64,000 nt of DNA from contig NZ_JAENXS010000001.1 in NCBI RefSeq assembly GCF_016612535.1, positions 1,637,501 through 1,701,500 of the forward strand. Direction: 5' to 3'. Under the pieces are notes generated by a model that had not been told where the DNA came from, did not search any database, and worked only from the letters and a program-made list of their open reading frames with translations. The translations under genes and the position numbers were made by a program. This document shows, one piece after another, positions 55,098 through 63,585 of the stretch (position 1 is the first letter of the stretch; each line of letters begins with the position of its first letter). Origin of the DNA: Bradyrhizobium diazoefficiens (lineage in GTDB: Bacteria; Pseudomonadota; Alphaproteobacteria; Rhizobiales; Xanthobacteraceae).

Positions 55098-56732
55098 ATG
55101 ACCATGGCTGCAGCAGCGGGCACAGGTGTCCGCACGAGAGGAATGACTGCCGAGGAGAGGAAGGTCATCTTCGCCTCCTCTCTCGGCACTGTCTTCGAAT
55201 GGTACGACTTCTACATCTACGGCACGCTCGGAGCCTTCCTCGCAAAATATTTTTTCTCCAACGTTCCGCCGAACGTCGGCTTCATCTTCGCGCTGCTCGC
55301 CTTCGCCGCCGGCTTTGCGGTTCGCCCGTTCGGTGCGCTGATCTTCGGTCGCCTCGGCGACATGATCGGACGCAAATACACCTTCCTCATCACCATGACC
55401 CTGATGGGCGTGGGCACGTTCTTCATCGGCCTTCTGCCGGGTTACGCAACCTGGGGCATCGCCGCGCCGATCGTGCTGATTGGGCTCCGTCTCGTGCAGG
55501 GCCTCGCCCTGGGCGGTGAGTATGGCGGCGCGGCGACCTATGTCGCCGAACATGCGCCACAGAACAAGCGCGGCTACTATACGTCGTGGATCCAGACCAC
55601 GGCGACGCTGGGACTGTTCCTCGCGCTGCTGCTCATTCTCGGCATCCGGACCGCGATGGGCGAAGAATCCTTCGGCGATTGGGGATGGCGCGTGCCCTTC
55701 CTGCTGTCCGGCGTTCTGCTGGTCGTCTCGGTCTGGATCCGTTTGAGCCTGAACGAGTCACCTGTGTTCCAGAAGATGAAGGAGGAGGGCAAGACATCCA
55801 AGCGTCCGCTCTCCGAAGCCTTCGGCGAGTGGGGCAACGCAAAGATCGCCATCCTGGCGCTGTTTGGCGCCACCGCCGGTGAAGCCGTGGTTTGGTACGG
55901 CGGACAATTCTACGCGCTGTTCTTCCTCACCCAAACCCTCAAGGTCCCTGCGGTCACCGCACAGATCATGATCGTGATCGCGCTCGCGCTCGGTACGCCC
56001 TTCTTCGTCATCTTCGGAATCCTGTCGGACAAGATCGGCCGCAAGCCGATCATCCTCGCGGGCTTCCTCCTGGCGGCAGTGACGTATTTCCCGATCTTCA
56101 AGGGAATCACCCACTTCGCCAACCCGAAGCTGGAAGCGGCGCTGGCCGCGTCTCCCGTCACGGTGATCGCTGATCCCAGCGAATGCTCGTTCCAGTTCAA
56201 GGCAACGGGTACCGAGAAATTCACCACGGGCTGCGACATCGCCAAGGCGGCGCTCGTCAATCTTTCGGTGAACTACCGGACCGAGGAGGCCCCGAAGGGA
56301 ACGCCGGCCCAGGTCAAGATCGGCGAGCAGGCGCTGAATGCGACGTCTCCCGATTTCGCCAAGGCGCTGCCCGCCGCGATCAAGGCCCACGGCTATCCGG
56401 CTTCGGCCGACCCCAACGACATCAACTACGTGATGACCGTGTTCCTGCTTTGGTTGCTCGTGGTCTACGTGACGCTGGTCTACGCGCCTATCGCCGCCTG
56501 GCTGGTTGAATTGTTCCCGAGCCGCATCCGCTACAGCGGCATGTCGCTGCCTTACCATATCGGCAACGGCTGGTTCGGCGGCTTCCTGCCCGCGACGGTA
56601 TTCGCGATCGTGGCCGCAACCGGGAACATCTATTCCGGCCTGTGGTACCCGGTCGCCATTGCCGCGATGAGCCTCGTGGTCGGCTTCCTGTTCCTGCCGG
56701 AGACCAAGGACGTCGACATCAAGCAGACCTAA
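55098..56732 (+). CDS. MFS transporter of the metabolite:H+ symporter (MHS) type
   Basis: This 544-residue transporter starts MTMAAAAGTGVRTRGMTAEE at 55098 behind GGGGAG. FASSLGTVFEWYDFYIYGTLG and FGRLGDMIGRKYTFL are the MHS hallmarks seen in KgtP, ShiA and ProP. Twelve helices are predicted, with an unusual extra hydrophilic insert at about 335-440 (CSFQFKATGTEKFTTGCD, two Cys) before TM9. It probably imports an organic acid. The stop TAA contains the IS630 target TA, so the last codon junction was rebuilt by insertion. Confidence 0.9.
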   Translation: MTMAAAAGTGVRTRGMTAEERKVIFASSLGTVFEWYDFYIYGTLGAFLAKYFFSNVPPNVGFIFALLAFAAGFAVRPFGALIFGRLGDMIGRKYTFLITMTLMGVGTFFIGLLPGYATWGIAAPIVLIGLRLVQGLALGGEYGGAATYVAEHAPQNKRGYYTSWIQTTATLGLFLALLLILGIRTAMGEESFGDWGWRVPFLLSGVLLVVSVWIRLSLNESPVFQKMKEEGKTSKRPLSEAFGEWGNAKIAILALFGATAGEAVVWYGGQFYALFFLTQTLKVPAVTAQIMIVIALALGTPFFVIFGILSDKIGRKPIILAGFLLAAVTYFPIFKGITHFANPKLEAALAASPVTVIADPSECSFQFKATGTEKFTTGCDIAKAALVNLSVNYRTEEAPKGTPAQVKIGEQALNATSPDFAKALPAAIKAHGYPASADPNDINYVMTVFLLWLLVVYVTLVYAPIAAWLVELFPSRIRYSGMSLPYHIGNGWFGGFLPATVFAIVAATGNIYSGLWYPVAIAAMSLVVGFLFLPETKDVDIKQT

Positions 56733-57774
56733 AGCGTGATGGCATTAAGTTCGATATCCTGAATTTTTGAGGTAGTTGGCGCATTCCACGGGTGTGAAGG
56801 CATCGAGTGCGTGGCCGATTGCAGCGCAGACCGCATCGACAGTTCGCGCGGCAGCTTTGCGAAGCAGGTGCTTGAGCTTGGCAAAGACCTGTTCGATCGG
56901 GTTCAAGTCGGGCGAGTATTTTGGCAGGAAGAACAGTTTGGCGCCGACCGAACGGATGAGCTGGCGAACTGCTTTGCTCCTGTGGCTGCCGAGGTTGTCC
57001 AAGACGACGATATCGCCGGGCCGAAGGACGGGCAGTAGAACCTTTTCGACATAGGTACGAAAGCTCGCGCCATCGATCGGCCCCTCGATGAACCATGGCG
57101 CATCGATCCGATCATGCCGCAGAGCCGCCAGGAAGGTCATGGTCTTCCAGCGGCCGTGGGGCACTTTGGCGTGAAGTCTGTCTCCGCGCGGCGCCCATCC
57201 CCGCAAGGGCGCCATATCGGTCCTGGTCCAGGTCTCGTCGATGAAGACCAGGCGCTCAGCTTCGACGCGATCTTGATACTTTGTCCACTGGGCTCGCCGC
57301 CGCGCGACCTCGGGTCGATCGCGTTCGCCAGCCGCCACGCTTTTTTTTGAAGCTGAGCTTCTCGGCATGCACGAAGTCCCACACCGAGTGGTAATCGACC
57401 TTCAGGCCGCGTCCGGCAAGCTCGGCAACGAGCCCGCGTATGGTGAAATCGCCGGCCTTGATCCGTTGCGATAGCCAGACGGCGTGGTCTCCCGAAACCG
57501 CCTTCGGCTTGTGACCGCCCATCTGGCCAGGCTCGACGCTGCCGGTCTTCTCGACCCGCTTCATCCAGCCAATTGCCGTGCTGATTGCCACTCCGAACCG
57601 CTTGGCGGCTTGATTGCGGGACATCCCGCCCTCAATAGCGGCCACGACACGCTTGCGAAGATCCAGAGAATAAGGCTTGCCCATCCATGCTGGCCTCCGC
57701 CCAGCCAGCATGGTGAATCAGAAACAAGCTGATTTGGGAATCCCAAATCGATTCAAGCTAACACCATCCCGCTT
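56732..57774 (-). mobile_element. IS630-family insertion sequence
   Basis: This 1,043-bp element has imperfect inverted ends: AAGCGTGATGGCATTAAGTT on the left and AAGCGGGATGGTGTTAGCTT on the reverse right end. It is flanked by TA at 56730-56731 and 57775-57776, the expected IS630 target duplication. The transposase is encoded on the minus strand in two frames. The left end lies exactly in the stop codon of the MFS gene. Confidence 0.9.
56745..57684 (-). pseudogene. IS630 transposase, two frames joined at an A8 run
   Basis: The N-terminal part (57684 to about 57341) reads MGKPYSLDLRKRVVAAIEGG with an HTH (MSRNQAAKRFGVAISTAIGW). The DDE part continues in another frame to 56745 with Asp in RLVFIDETWTRTD, Asp in DIVVLDNLGSHRS and Glu in SPDLNPIEQVFAKLK. 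The frames meet at eight As (57341-57348, minus). Dropping one A gives SFKKSVAAGERDRPEVARRR, a continuous IS630 protein. Either a one-base insertion broke the gene, or transcriptional slippage on the run produces the fusion. Confidence 0.85.
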
Positions 57775-57817
57775 TAGTCGACATTGACCGGCGTGACGTC
57801 GCGCCAGTGAGAACCAA

Positions 57818-57846
57818 ACGGCCGCGGCTTCCGCGGCCGTTTTTTT
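57818..57846 (+). terminator. rho-independent terminator, originally of the MFS gene
   Basis: Stem ACGGCCGCGG / CCGCGGCCGT with loop CTT, then seven Ts. It stands 42 nt behind the IS element and would have been about 45 nt behind the MFS stop before insertion. It may also serve the converging yjbQ-type gene. Confidence 0.88.
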
Positions 57847-57861
57847 GTCAGCGACCGTCAG

Positions 57862-58335
57862 TCAGCGTGTTTCGCCGATGAATTGCAGGACGACCTCGCG
57901 CCGGTGTGGGCGGCTGCGATGCTCGATCAGATAGATCGCCTGCCAGGTGCCGAGCGCGAGCTTGCCGTTCAGGACCGGCACGTGCAGCGAGGTCCCTGTC
58001 AGCATCGTCTTGACGTGCGCGGGCATATCGTCGGGTCCTTCGGTGTCATGCGTCCAGGGCGCATTCTCCGGCGCAAGCCGTGACAGCGCCGTGGTGAGAT
58101 CGACGAGGACGGATGGATCGGCATTCTCCTGGATTGTCAGTGACGCCGAGGTGTGGCGGATAAACAGCGTCAACGCGCCGTCGCGGGCGTGAACGTCCGT
58201 GATGAATTTCGTGACCTCGGAGGTGAGATCGGTGAAGCCGCGCCCTGGCGTATCCACGGTGAGCAGCGACGACGAGATGGTGGTGGCTTGCACCGACGAT
58301 GGCGCCGAGCGTGTGACGGATTTTGCTGATGTCAT
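57862..58335 (-). CDS. YjbQ-family protein (UPF0047)
   Basis: This 157-residue protein starts MTSAKSVTRSAPSSVQATT at 58335 behind GAGAG; a longer frame to 58404 reads through a dispersed repeat. The UPF0047 hallmarks are LFIRHTSASLTIQENADPSV, HDTEGPDDMPAHVKTMLTG (core) and KLALGTWQAIYLIEHRSRPH. Family members have weak thiamine-phosphate synthase activity in E. coli and a conserved His-rich metal site. Role here uncertain. Confidence 0.88.
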   Translation of the reverse strand: MTSAKSVTRSAPSSVQATTISSSLLTVDTPGRGFTDLTSEVTKFITDVHARDGALTLFIRHTSASLTIQENADPSVLVDLTTALSRLAPENAPWTHDTEGPDDMPAHVKTMLTGTSLHVPVLNGKLALGTWQAIYLIEHRSRPHRREVVLQFIGETR

Positions 58336-58363
58336 CACAGATCTCTCAACTTCGAAAGTTATC

Positions 58364-58450
58364 GTAGGGTGGGGAAAGCGAAGCGTGCCCACCAATTCGC
58401 GCAACGATATTTAAGATGGTGGGCACGGCGCTTTGCGCCTTTGTCCCACC
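58364..58450. repeat. GTAGGGTGGG-type palindromic repeat
   Basis: GTAGGGTGGGGAAAGCGAAG and CGTGCCCACCA are mirrored by TGGTGGGCACG and GCGCCTTTGTCCCACC around a short AT-rich core. It lies between two minus-strand genes and is another dispersed intergenic family. Confidence 0.78.
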
Positions 58451-58460
58451 GCGTTGCGGC

Positions 58461-58979
58461 TCAAATCTTTCCCGACACGTCCTTCTGCACGCGGTTGGCC
58501 ATGTCGATCAGCCGGCGCCATGCCTTTTCCAGGAACGACATCATGCGGTCCATGTCCTGGTCGCTCGGCAACGGGATCTCGAGCTTGCGGTCGCCCTCGG
58601 CGACCTTTGGCTCGCCCTTCTTCAGGGAATCGGATTTCGGCAGCGCCTCGTCGATCTTGCCGGATACCGTCGGCCCGGCGGCGAGTTGCCCCTTCAGCTT
58701 CTCGACCTCGGCCTGGAGTCGTCCGATCTCGGCATCGAGCGCGGAGCGCTCGTCGGGCACGGCGTAGCAGGCCCAGCCGGTGCCGTTCTTGGTGCAGGTC
58801 GAGACCGTGCCGGTGCGGGTATCGAGCCGCAGCACGCCGTCGGGGATCGGCGTCATGCTGTAGCGGCCGTTGTCGCCGTCGGGCGCGGATTGCGCGGCAA
58901 CCAGGCTACCGCTGACCATCGCCAGCGCAACGATCGCTGCCGCAAGCCATGATGTTGTGGATGATGTCGCTGCTCTCAT
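58461..58979 (-). CDS. secreted coiled-coil hypothetical protein
   Basis: This 172-residue protein starts MRAATSSTTSWLAAAIVAL at 58979 behind GGAGAG. A signal peptide ends near SLVAAQSA. A segment with two Cys (VLRLDTRTGTVSTCTKNGTG, WACYAV) precedes a coiled coil (ALDAEIGRLQAEVEKLKGQL) and a linker with SLKKGEPKVAEG. The C-terminus is a helix with basic and Met residues (DMDRMMSFLEKAWRRLIDMA). The layout suggests a periplasmic or envelope protein. Function unknown. Three 15-bp repeats lie upstream. Confidence 0.7.
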   Translation of the reverse strand: MRAATSSTTSWLAAAIVALAMVSGSLVAAQSAPDGDNGRYSMTPIPDGVLRLDTRTGTVSTCTKNGTGWACYAVPDERSALDAEIGRLQAEVEKLKGQLAAGPTVSGKIDEALPKSDSLKKGEPKVAEGDRKLEIPLPSDQDMDRMMSFLEKAWRRLIDMANRVQKDVSGKI

Positions 58980-59018
58980 CGCGCTCTCCGCCACGCCGCG
59001 AAAGGTGGCACGCCCCAA

Positions 59019-59059
59019 AATTCTACACCTCGAAATTCTACACCGTGAAATTCTACACC
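59019..59059. repeat. three tandem 15-bp repeats upstream of the coiled-coil gene
   Basis: AATTCTACACC occurs at 59019, 59034 and 59049, with intervening C(T/G)(C/T)GA-type bases, giving an exact 15-bp period. On the minus strand it reads GGTGTAGAATT three times, starting 40 nt upstream of the 58979 start codon. It could be an operator array. Confidence 0.8.
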
Positions 59060-59298
59060 TGGGCGGGCGACGGCGCATCGCCGGCCCGCTCGAATTCGTC
59101 CCCAAAACCGCGTCTGCGAAATCAACGATGGCGGCGGTCCGTTTGATCCCGGGAGCGCGGCGAAATGTCGGCCGCATCGGCGGATCGCGCGGAGAGCTGC
59201 TGCGGTGCGGCGTCACGCTGTGTGCAGCGCTGACGCGAAAGGCAATATCGTAAATAAAATCAGATACATAACTGAACACGACGCGATCGTGACTTGGC

Positions 59299-59327
59299 TT
59301 GACTTGATTATGTGCGGTCAGTATGGT
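59299..59327 (+). promoter_or_regulatory. sigma70-like promoter of the atp operon
   Basis: TTGACT, a 17-nt spacer and TATGGT precede the atpI start by about 66 nt. The gap from 58980 to 59393 holds this, the repeats and no other recognisable feature. Confidence 0.45.
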
Positions 59328-59393
59328 CCGCGCGGCTTTTGAGGGTGGCGGGCGTAATTTCCATTCAACCGCAGCGTTTCTGGTCTTCGTGGC

Positions 59394-59768
59394 ATGGCTC
59401 AAGACACGGGACACGGCGAGAATGGAGATCGCGATAGATCGCCCGAGGAAGCTGCGCTTTCCGAACGGCTCGGAAATCTTGATCAGCGGTTGTCCGAATT
59501 TCGCGGCCGCCACGTCAAGACCGAGCAACCCGCAGGTGACGGAGAAGACAGAGCGGCCAGAGCCTCGGCGATGGCGCTTGGTTTTCGGTTATCCTCCGAG
59601 TTGGTCGCCGGTGTCGTTGTCGGAGCGGGGATTGGCTGGGGTTTCGACCGCTTGCTGTCGACGTCGCCTTTCGGATTTATCGTGTTCCTGCTGCTGGGCT
59701 TCGTCGCCGGCGTGGTGAATGTGGTGAGAACGGCGGGCGCGGGTCAGAACGGGCGCGGTGGTTCTTAA
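59394..59768 (+). CDS. atpI: ATP synthase protein I
   Basis: This 124-residue AtpI starts MAQDTGHGENGDRDRSPEEA. The N-terminal half is charged and acidic. Two membrane helices follow (LSSELVAGVVVGAGIGWGFD and FGFIVFLLLGFVAGVVNVV), the classic AtpI pair. AtpI aids c-ring assembly or Mg2+ handling. It opens the F0 operon 114 nt before atpB. Confidence 0.9.
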   Translation: MAQDTGHGENGDRDRSPEEAALSERLGNLDQRLSEFRGRHVKTEQPAGDGEDRAARASAMALGFRLSSELVAGVVVGAGIGWGFDRLLSTSPFGFIVFLLLGFVAGVVNVVRTAGAGQNGRGGS

Positions 59769-59882
59769 GCCGATCCGACACCAGGACAGGAATTTTCGCG
59801 CCGGCTTCGCCGGTGCGGGCCGGCCCGGCCGGCAGACCGAGACCAGCCGGCATCGCCCGGCAGACCAAGAGATGCCGCGCCG

Positions 59883-60632
59883 ATGAAAATCGATCCGATC
59901 CACCAGTTCAACATCGAGCCTCTCTTCACGATCGGCCATATCGGCAATCACACGATCGCCTTCACCAATTCATCGCTCTACATGCTGGTCGCAGTGGCAG
60001 TGATCTCGTTCCTGATGCTTGCCAGCGGCACGCAGCTGGTTCCCGGGCGCCTCCAGTCGGTCGCCGAGATCTCCTACGAGTTCGTGGCGTCGACGATCCG
60101 TTCGACCGCTGGCGCGGAAGGCATGAAGTTCTTTCCGCTGATCTTCTCGCTGTTCATGTTCCTCTGCGTCTCGAACCTGGTCGGCGTCATCCCCTATACC
60201 TTCACGATCTCCAGCCATCTGATCGTGACGGCGGCGCTCGCCCTGCTGGTCTTCTTCACCGTCCTGATCTACGGCGTCTACAAGAACGGCCTGAAATTCT
60301 TCAGCATTTTCGTTCCCCACGGCGTTCCCGGCTACATCCTGCCGCTGGTGATGTTCATCGAGATCCTGTCGTTCTTCCTGCGGCCGGTTTCCCACAGCGT
60401 CCGTCTGTTCGCCAACATGCTGGCCGGCCACATCGCGTTGAAGGTGTTCGCGGGCTTCGTCGCCATGCTCGGCTTCTCACTCGGCGCCGTCGGCTGGGTC
60501 GGCGGCGTGCTGCCGCTGGCGCTGACGATCGCGCTGTACGCCCTCGAGATTCTGGTCGCGTTCCTGCAAGCCTATGTGTTTGCGATCCTGACCTGCATCT
60601 ACCTCAACGACGCCATTCATCCGGGACACTGA
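59883..60632 (+). CDS. atpB: ATP synthase F0 subunit a
   Basis: The 249-residue subunit a starts [20 protein letters not shown]. It has the essential Arg in [20 protein letters not shown] and the later helix ([23 protein letters not shown]) that line the proton half-channels against the c-ring. About five to six membrane helices, normal for alphaproteobacteria. It lies in the inner membrane. Confidence 0.97.
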   Translation: MKIDPIHQFNIEPLFTIGHIGNHTIAFTNSSLYMLVAVAVISFLMLASGTQLVPGRLQSVAEISYEFVASTIRSTAGAEGMKFFPLIFSLFMFLCVSNLVGVIPYTFTISSHLIVTAALALLVFFTVLIYGVYKNGLKFFSIFVPHGVPGYILPLVMFIEILSFFLRPVSHSVRLFANMLAGHIALKVFAGFVAMLGFSLGAVGWVGGVLPLALTIALYALEILVAFLQAYVFAILTCIYLNDAIHPGH

Positions 60633-60684
60633 GCGGTCCGGGGAATTCCACCCAAAACCCAATCTTTCTTCCAAGGAGTCTAAA

Positions 60685-60915
60685 ATGGATCCGGCATCTG
60701 CAAAACTCATCGGCGCGGGCATCGCATGCATCGGCATGGGCGGCGCGGGCGTCGGCGTCGGCGTGATCTTCGGCAACTACCTCGCCGCAGCCGTTCGCAA
60801 CCCGTCCGCCGCTCAGGGCCAGTTCGGCAACCTGATCTTCGGCTTCGCCGTGACCGAAGCGCTCGGCATTTTCTCGCTGCTGATCGCGCTGCTGCTGCTG
60901 TTCGTTCCGCTCTGA
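60685..60915 (+). CDS. atpE: ATP synthase F0 subunit c
   Basis: This 76-residue proteolipid has two helices: first [20 protein letters not shown], then a loop RNPSAAQGQ (Arg-Asn/Gln-Pro loop) and the second helix with the proton-carrying Glu in [20 protein letters not shown]. It starts MDPASAKLI behind AAGGAG. It forms the rotating c-ring. Confidence 0.97.
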   Translation: MDPASAKLIGAGIACIGMGGAGVGVGVIFGNYLAAAVRNPSAAQGQFGNLIFGFAVTEALGIFSLLIALLLLFVPL

Positions 60916-60977
60916 GGACGACGTTCTTCGCGCCGCTTCGACCGAAGCGGTGCGCATGACAGCAACAGGAGATCTCC

Positions 60978-61541
60978 ATGGCTGAGAGTCATGGCGGCGC
61001 AAAAGATCCAGCAGTGGGCGCCCATACCGAGACCGAAGGTGGTCACGGTGGCGGCTTTCCGCCGTTCGAGAGCAGCACTTTCGCTTCACAGCTGGTGTCG
61101 CTCGCGATCTTCTTCGTCGTTCTTTACGTGATCGTGTCCAAGCTCGCTTTGCCGCGCGTCGGCGGTGCGATCGAAGCGCGTCAGAACAAGATCGAGGGTG
61201 ACCTCGCCGAAGCGCAGAAGCTGAAGGACCAGTCCGACGCGGCGCTGAAGGCCTATGAAGGCGAGCTCGCTTCGGCGCGCACGCGGGCACAGGCGATCGG
61301 CAACGAATCCCGCGACAAGGCGAATGCGCTAGCCGAAGCCGAGCGCAAGGTGCTGGAAGACCAGTTGGCGACCAAGCTCGCCGAGGCGGAAAAGACCATC
61401 GCCTCGACCCGCACAACCGCCATGAGCAACGTCCGCGGCATCGCGGCCGATGCGGCAGGCCAGATCGTGCAGCAGCTCACGGGCGTCGTTCCGGATGCAG
61501 CGTCAGTCAATGCCGCCGTTGACGCGTCCTTGAAGGGTTAG
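60978..61541 (+). CDS. atpF2: ATP synthase F0 subunit b'
   Basis: This 187-residue b' subunit has an N-terminal hydrophilic extension ([20 protein letters not shown]), one membrane helix ([20 protein letters not shown]) and a long coiled stalk rich in Ala/Glu/Lys ([20 protein letters not shown]). Photosynthetic and alphaproteobacterial enzymes use a b/b' heterodimer as peripheral stalk. Its stop touches the next gene's GTG. Confidence 0.95.
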   Translation: MAESHGGAKDPAVGAHTETEGGHGGGFPPFESSTFASQLVSLAIFFVVLYVIVSKLALPRVGGAIEARQNKIEGDLAEAQKLKDQSDAALKAYEGELASARTRAQAIGNESRDKANALAEAERKVLEDQLATKLAEAEKTIASTRTTAMSNVRGIAADAAGQIVQQLTGVVPDAASVNAAVDASLKG

Positions 61542-61546
61542 TGGAT

Positions 61547-62032
61547 ATGTTCTTCGAACCTGAATTCTGGGTCGCCGTCGCTTTCGTGATCCTGATGGTC
61601 GTGTTCGGCTATCTCGGGGTCTTCAAGACCGCGATGAAAGCGCTCGATCACCGCGCCGAACGCATCAAGGCCGAGCTCGACGACGCGACGCGCCTCAAGC
61701 AGGAAGCGGCCAAGGTGCTCGCCGACTACAAGGCCCGCAGCGCCACGGCCGAGCGCGAGGCCGCCGACATCATCGCCAACGCCAAGTCCGAAGCCGAGCG
61801 CATCGCGGCTGAAGCCAAGGCGAAGATGGAAGACTTCGTGGCACGTCGCACCAAGACCGCGGAGAGCAAGATCGCGCTCGCCGAGGCCCAGGCGGTCGCC
61901 GATGTCCGCGCCGCAGCCGCGGAAGCCGCCGTGCAGGCCGCCTCCGCGATCCTGTCGCAGTCGGTCAAAGGCTCGGTCGCCGACGATCTGCTCGCCAAGG
62001 GCATCACCGAAGTCCGGCAGAAGCTGAACTGA
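61547..62032 (+). CDS. atpF: ATP synthase F0 subunit b
   Basis: The 161-residue subunit b starts [20 protein letters not shown] at 61547; an in-frame GTG at 61541 overlapping the b' stop is an alternative. One N-terminal membrane helix precedes the stalk coiled coil ([20 protein letters not shown]) and the C-terminal part ([20 protein letters not shown]) that binds F1 delta. It ends the operon ahead of a strong terminator. Confidence 0.95.
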   Translation: MFFEPEFWVAVAFVILMVVFGYLGVFKTAMKALDHRAERIKAELDDATRLKQEAAKVLADYKARSATAEREAADIIANAKSEAERIAAEAKAKMEDFVARRTKTAESKIALAEAQAVADVRAAAAEAAVQAASAILSQSVKGSVADDLLAKGITEVRQKLN

Positions 62033-62052
62033 GGGTAGACGCCTCACCCATC

Positions 62053-62084
62053 AAAAAGCCGGCGCGATGAGCGCCGGCTTTTTT
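62053..62084. terminator. bidirectional rho-independent terminator behind atpF
   Basis: AAAAAGCCGGCGC-GATGA-GCGCCGGCTTTTTT is 20 nt after the atpF stop and also ends the converging minus-strand gene at 62161, since the As give a T-run on the other strand. Confidence 0.95.
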
Positions 62085-62160
62085 GTTGTCTGCAAGACTC
62101 TCGTGTCCCGGCTCTGCGTCGCACCGCTGCGCGCTGCGCCGCGTCCGGGGGCACGAGACC

Positions 62161-62814
62161 TTACTTCCTCCTCCCCCGCGGCTTCGGCTCGGGCGAGAGC
62201 GCCTGCGGGTCGAAGCCGACATAGAAGATATAGGAATCAGCGGTCGCGGCTGTCGGCACAGGATAGGACAGGTCCTCGGCGACGAACGTGAAGGGCACAC
62301 TGCCGCCTTCCGACATCTCGACCGTGGTCCGGTAGGCCTTCGAGGCGATCACCTTCTCGCCGACGCCGCCCTGCACCACGGCGACGCGCAGGGGGACCTC
62401 GACCGTGGAGGGCGCGCCGGCGGGGCCCGCGATGACGCGGCCCTGGATGCCGATGCGCGCAGTGATCTCGCCGCCATTGCGGACGCATTCGCGCGCCATC
62501 TTGGTGATCGAGGCCTGGAAGCGCACGTCGTTGCCGACGGCCGGCTTGCCGGTCACCCCGACCCCATAGGTGGATGCTCCGGCACGCACCGTGACCTGCG
62601 GGCAATCGATATCGTCATCGGCCGGCGGCTGACCCGGGGCCGGCGCCGGCTTCGGCTGGGCCGGCTCGTCGGACTTGCCGCCGAACAGGCTCTTGAAGCG
62701 GTCGGTCAGCGACTGCGCCGCGACCGGCGAGACGGCCGCGAATGACACCGACAGCGCCAGCGCGATCACCGGACCCCGCCGCAGCGCCTTCCGCAATGAG
62801 CGAAGCTCCTTCAT
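62161..62814 (-). CDS. hypothetical secreted protein
   Basis: This 217-residue protein starts MKELRSLRKALRRGPVIALA at 62814. A signal peptide ends near VSPVAAQS. A Pro/Ala-rich linker (QPKPAPAPGQPPADDD) follows, then one domain with two Cys (IDCPQVTVRAGASTYG, MARECVRNGGEITARIGIQG) that looks beta-rich and ends with a basic tail PKPRGRRK. No family recognised. Conserved in Bradyrhizobium by recollection only. Probably periplasmic. Confidence 0.65.
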   Translation of the reverse strand: MKELRSLRKALRRGPVIALALSVSFAAVSPVAAQSLTDRFKSLFGGKSDEPAQPKPAPAPGQPPADDDIDCPQVTVRAGASTYGVGVTGKPAVGNDVRFQASITKMARECVRNGGEITARIGIQGRVIAGPAGAPSTVEVPLRVAVVQGGVGEKVIASKAYRTTVEMSEGGSVPFTFVAEDLSYPVPTAATADSYIFYVGFDPQALSPEPKPRGRRK

Positions 62815-62962
62815 GAACCGCTGTACTCCATGACAACATCCCGGCGACAACATCCCGGCCGATCACCGGCCGACCAGCGGGTTATATCGCCAAAGTCGGC
62901 GATCCCAAGGCGAGAAAACAAGGCAGGAAAAAAGCTGACTTCGGTGCGGGAGCAAGTCCGGC

Positions 62963-63550
62963 TCAGCCGCGGAAATCCTCGTGCAACAGGCCAAACAACA
63001 AATGATCCTGCCAGATTCCGTTGATGCAGAGATAGCGGCGCGCCAGCCCCTCGCGGGAGAAGCCGCACTTCTCCAGCACCCGGATCGACGGCACATTGGT
63101 GGGGATGCAGGCGGCCTCGACCCGGTGCAAATTGAGCTCGCCGAACAGCGTCGGCAGCAGCACCCGCAGCGCCGCCGTCATGTAGCCGCGGTGGGCATGG
63201 GGCTGGCCGACCCAATAGCCGATGGTGCCGGCCTGGACGATGCCGCGCCGGACATTGGCGAGCGTGATGCCGCCGACCATGGCCCCGTCGAGTTCGCGGA
63301 AGACCAGAAAGGGATAGGAGCGGTCGGCGGCGATATCCTCGGAATAGCGGCGCAGGCGGCGGCGGAAGCCTGAGCGGGTGAGATCGTCCGACGGCCAGAT
63401 CGGCTCCCACGGCGTCAGGTAATCGCGGCTGGTCTCGCGCAGATGCGCCCATTGCAAGAAGTCGGACATCTGCGGCGCGCGGAGCAACAGCCCGTTGCCA
63501 CGGGGGGCGAGAGCGGCAGGTCCACTGGATGGCAGGCGAAAGAGGGCCAT
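62963..63550 (-). CDS. GNAT-family N-acetyltransferase (RimJ-like)
   Basis: This 195-residue acetyltransferase resembles RimJ/RimL ribosomal-protein N-acetyltransferases. Motif A appears as GYWVGQPHAHRGYMTAALRV, and the C-terminal part is HRVEAACIPTNVPSIRVLEK, CGFSREGLARRYLCING. The start MALFRLPSSG at 63550 follows GGGAAG. It is 35 nt downstream of an M16 peptidase gene, the usual neighbour of processing peptidases in this group as far as I recall. Substrate unconfirmed. Confidence 0.85.
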   Translation of the reverse strand: MALFRLPSSGPAALAPRGNGLLLRAPQMSDFLQWAHLRETSRDYLTPWEPIWPSDDLTRSGFRRRLRRYSEDIAADRSYPFLVFRELDGAMVGGITLANVRRGIVQAGTIGYWVGQPHAHRGYMTAALRVLLPTLFGELNLHRVEAACIPTNVPSIRVLEKCGFSREGLARRYLCINGIWQDHLLFGLLHEDFRG

Positions 63551-63585
63551 GGTGATGCTTCCCGGGGGCCGGCCTTGCGCGGCTC

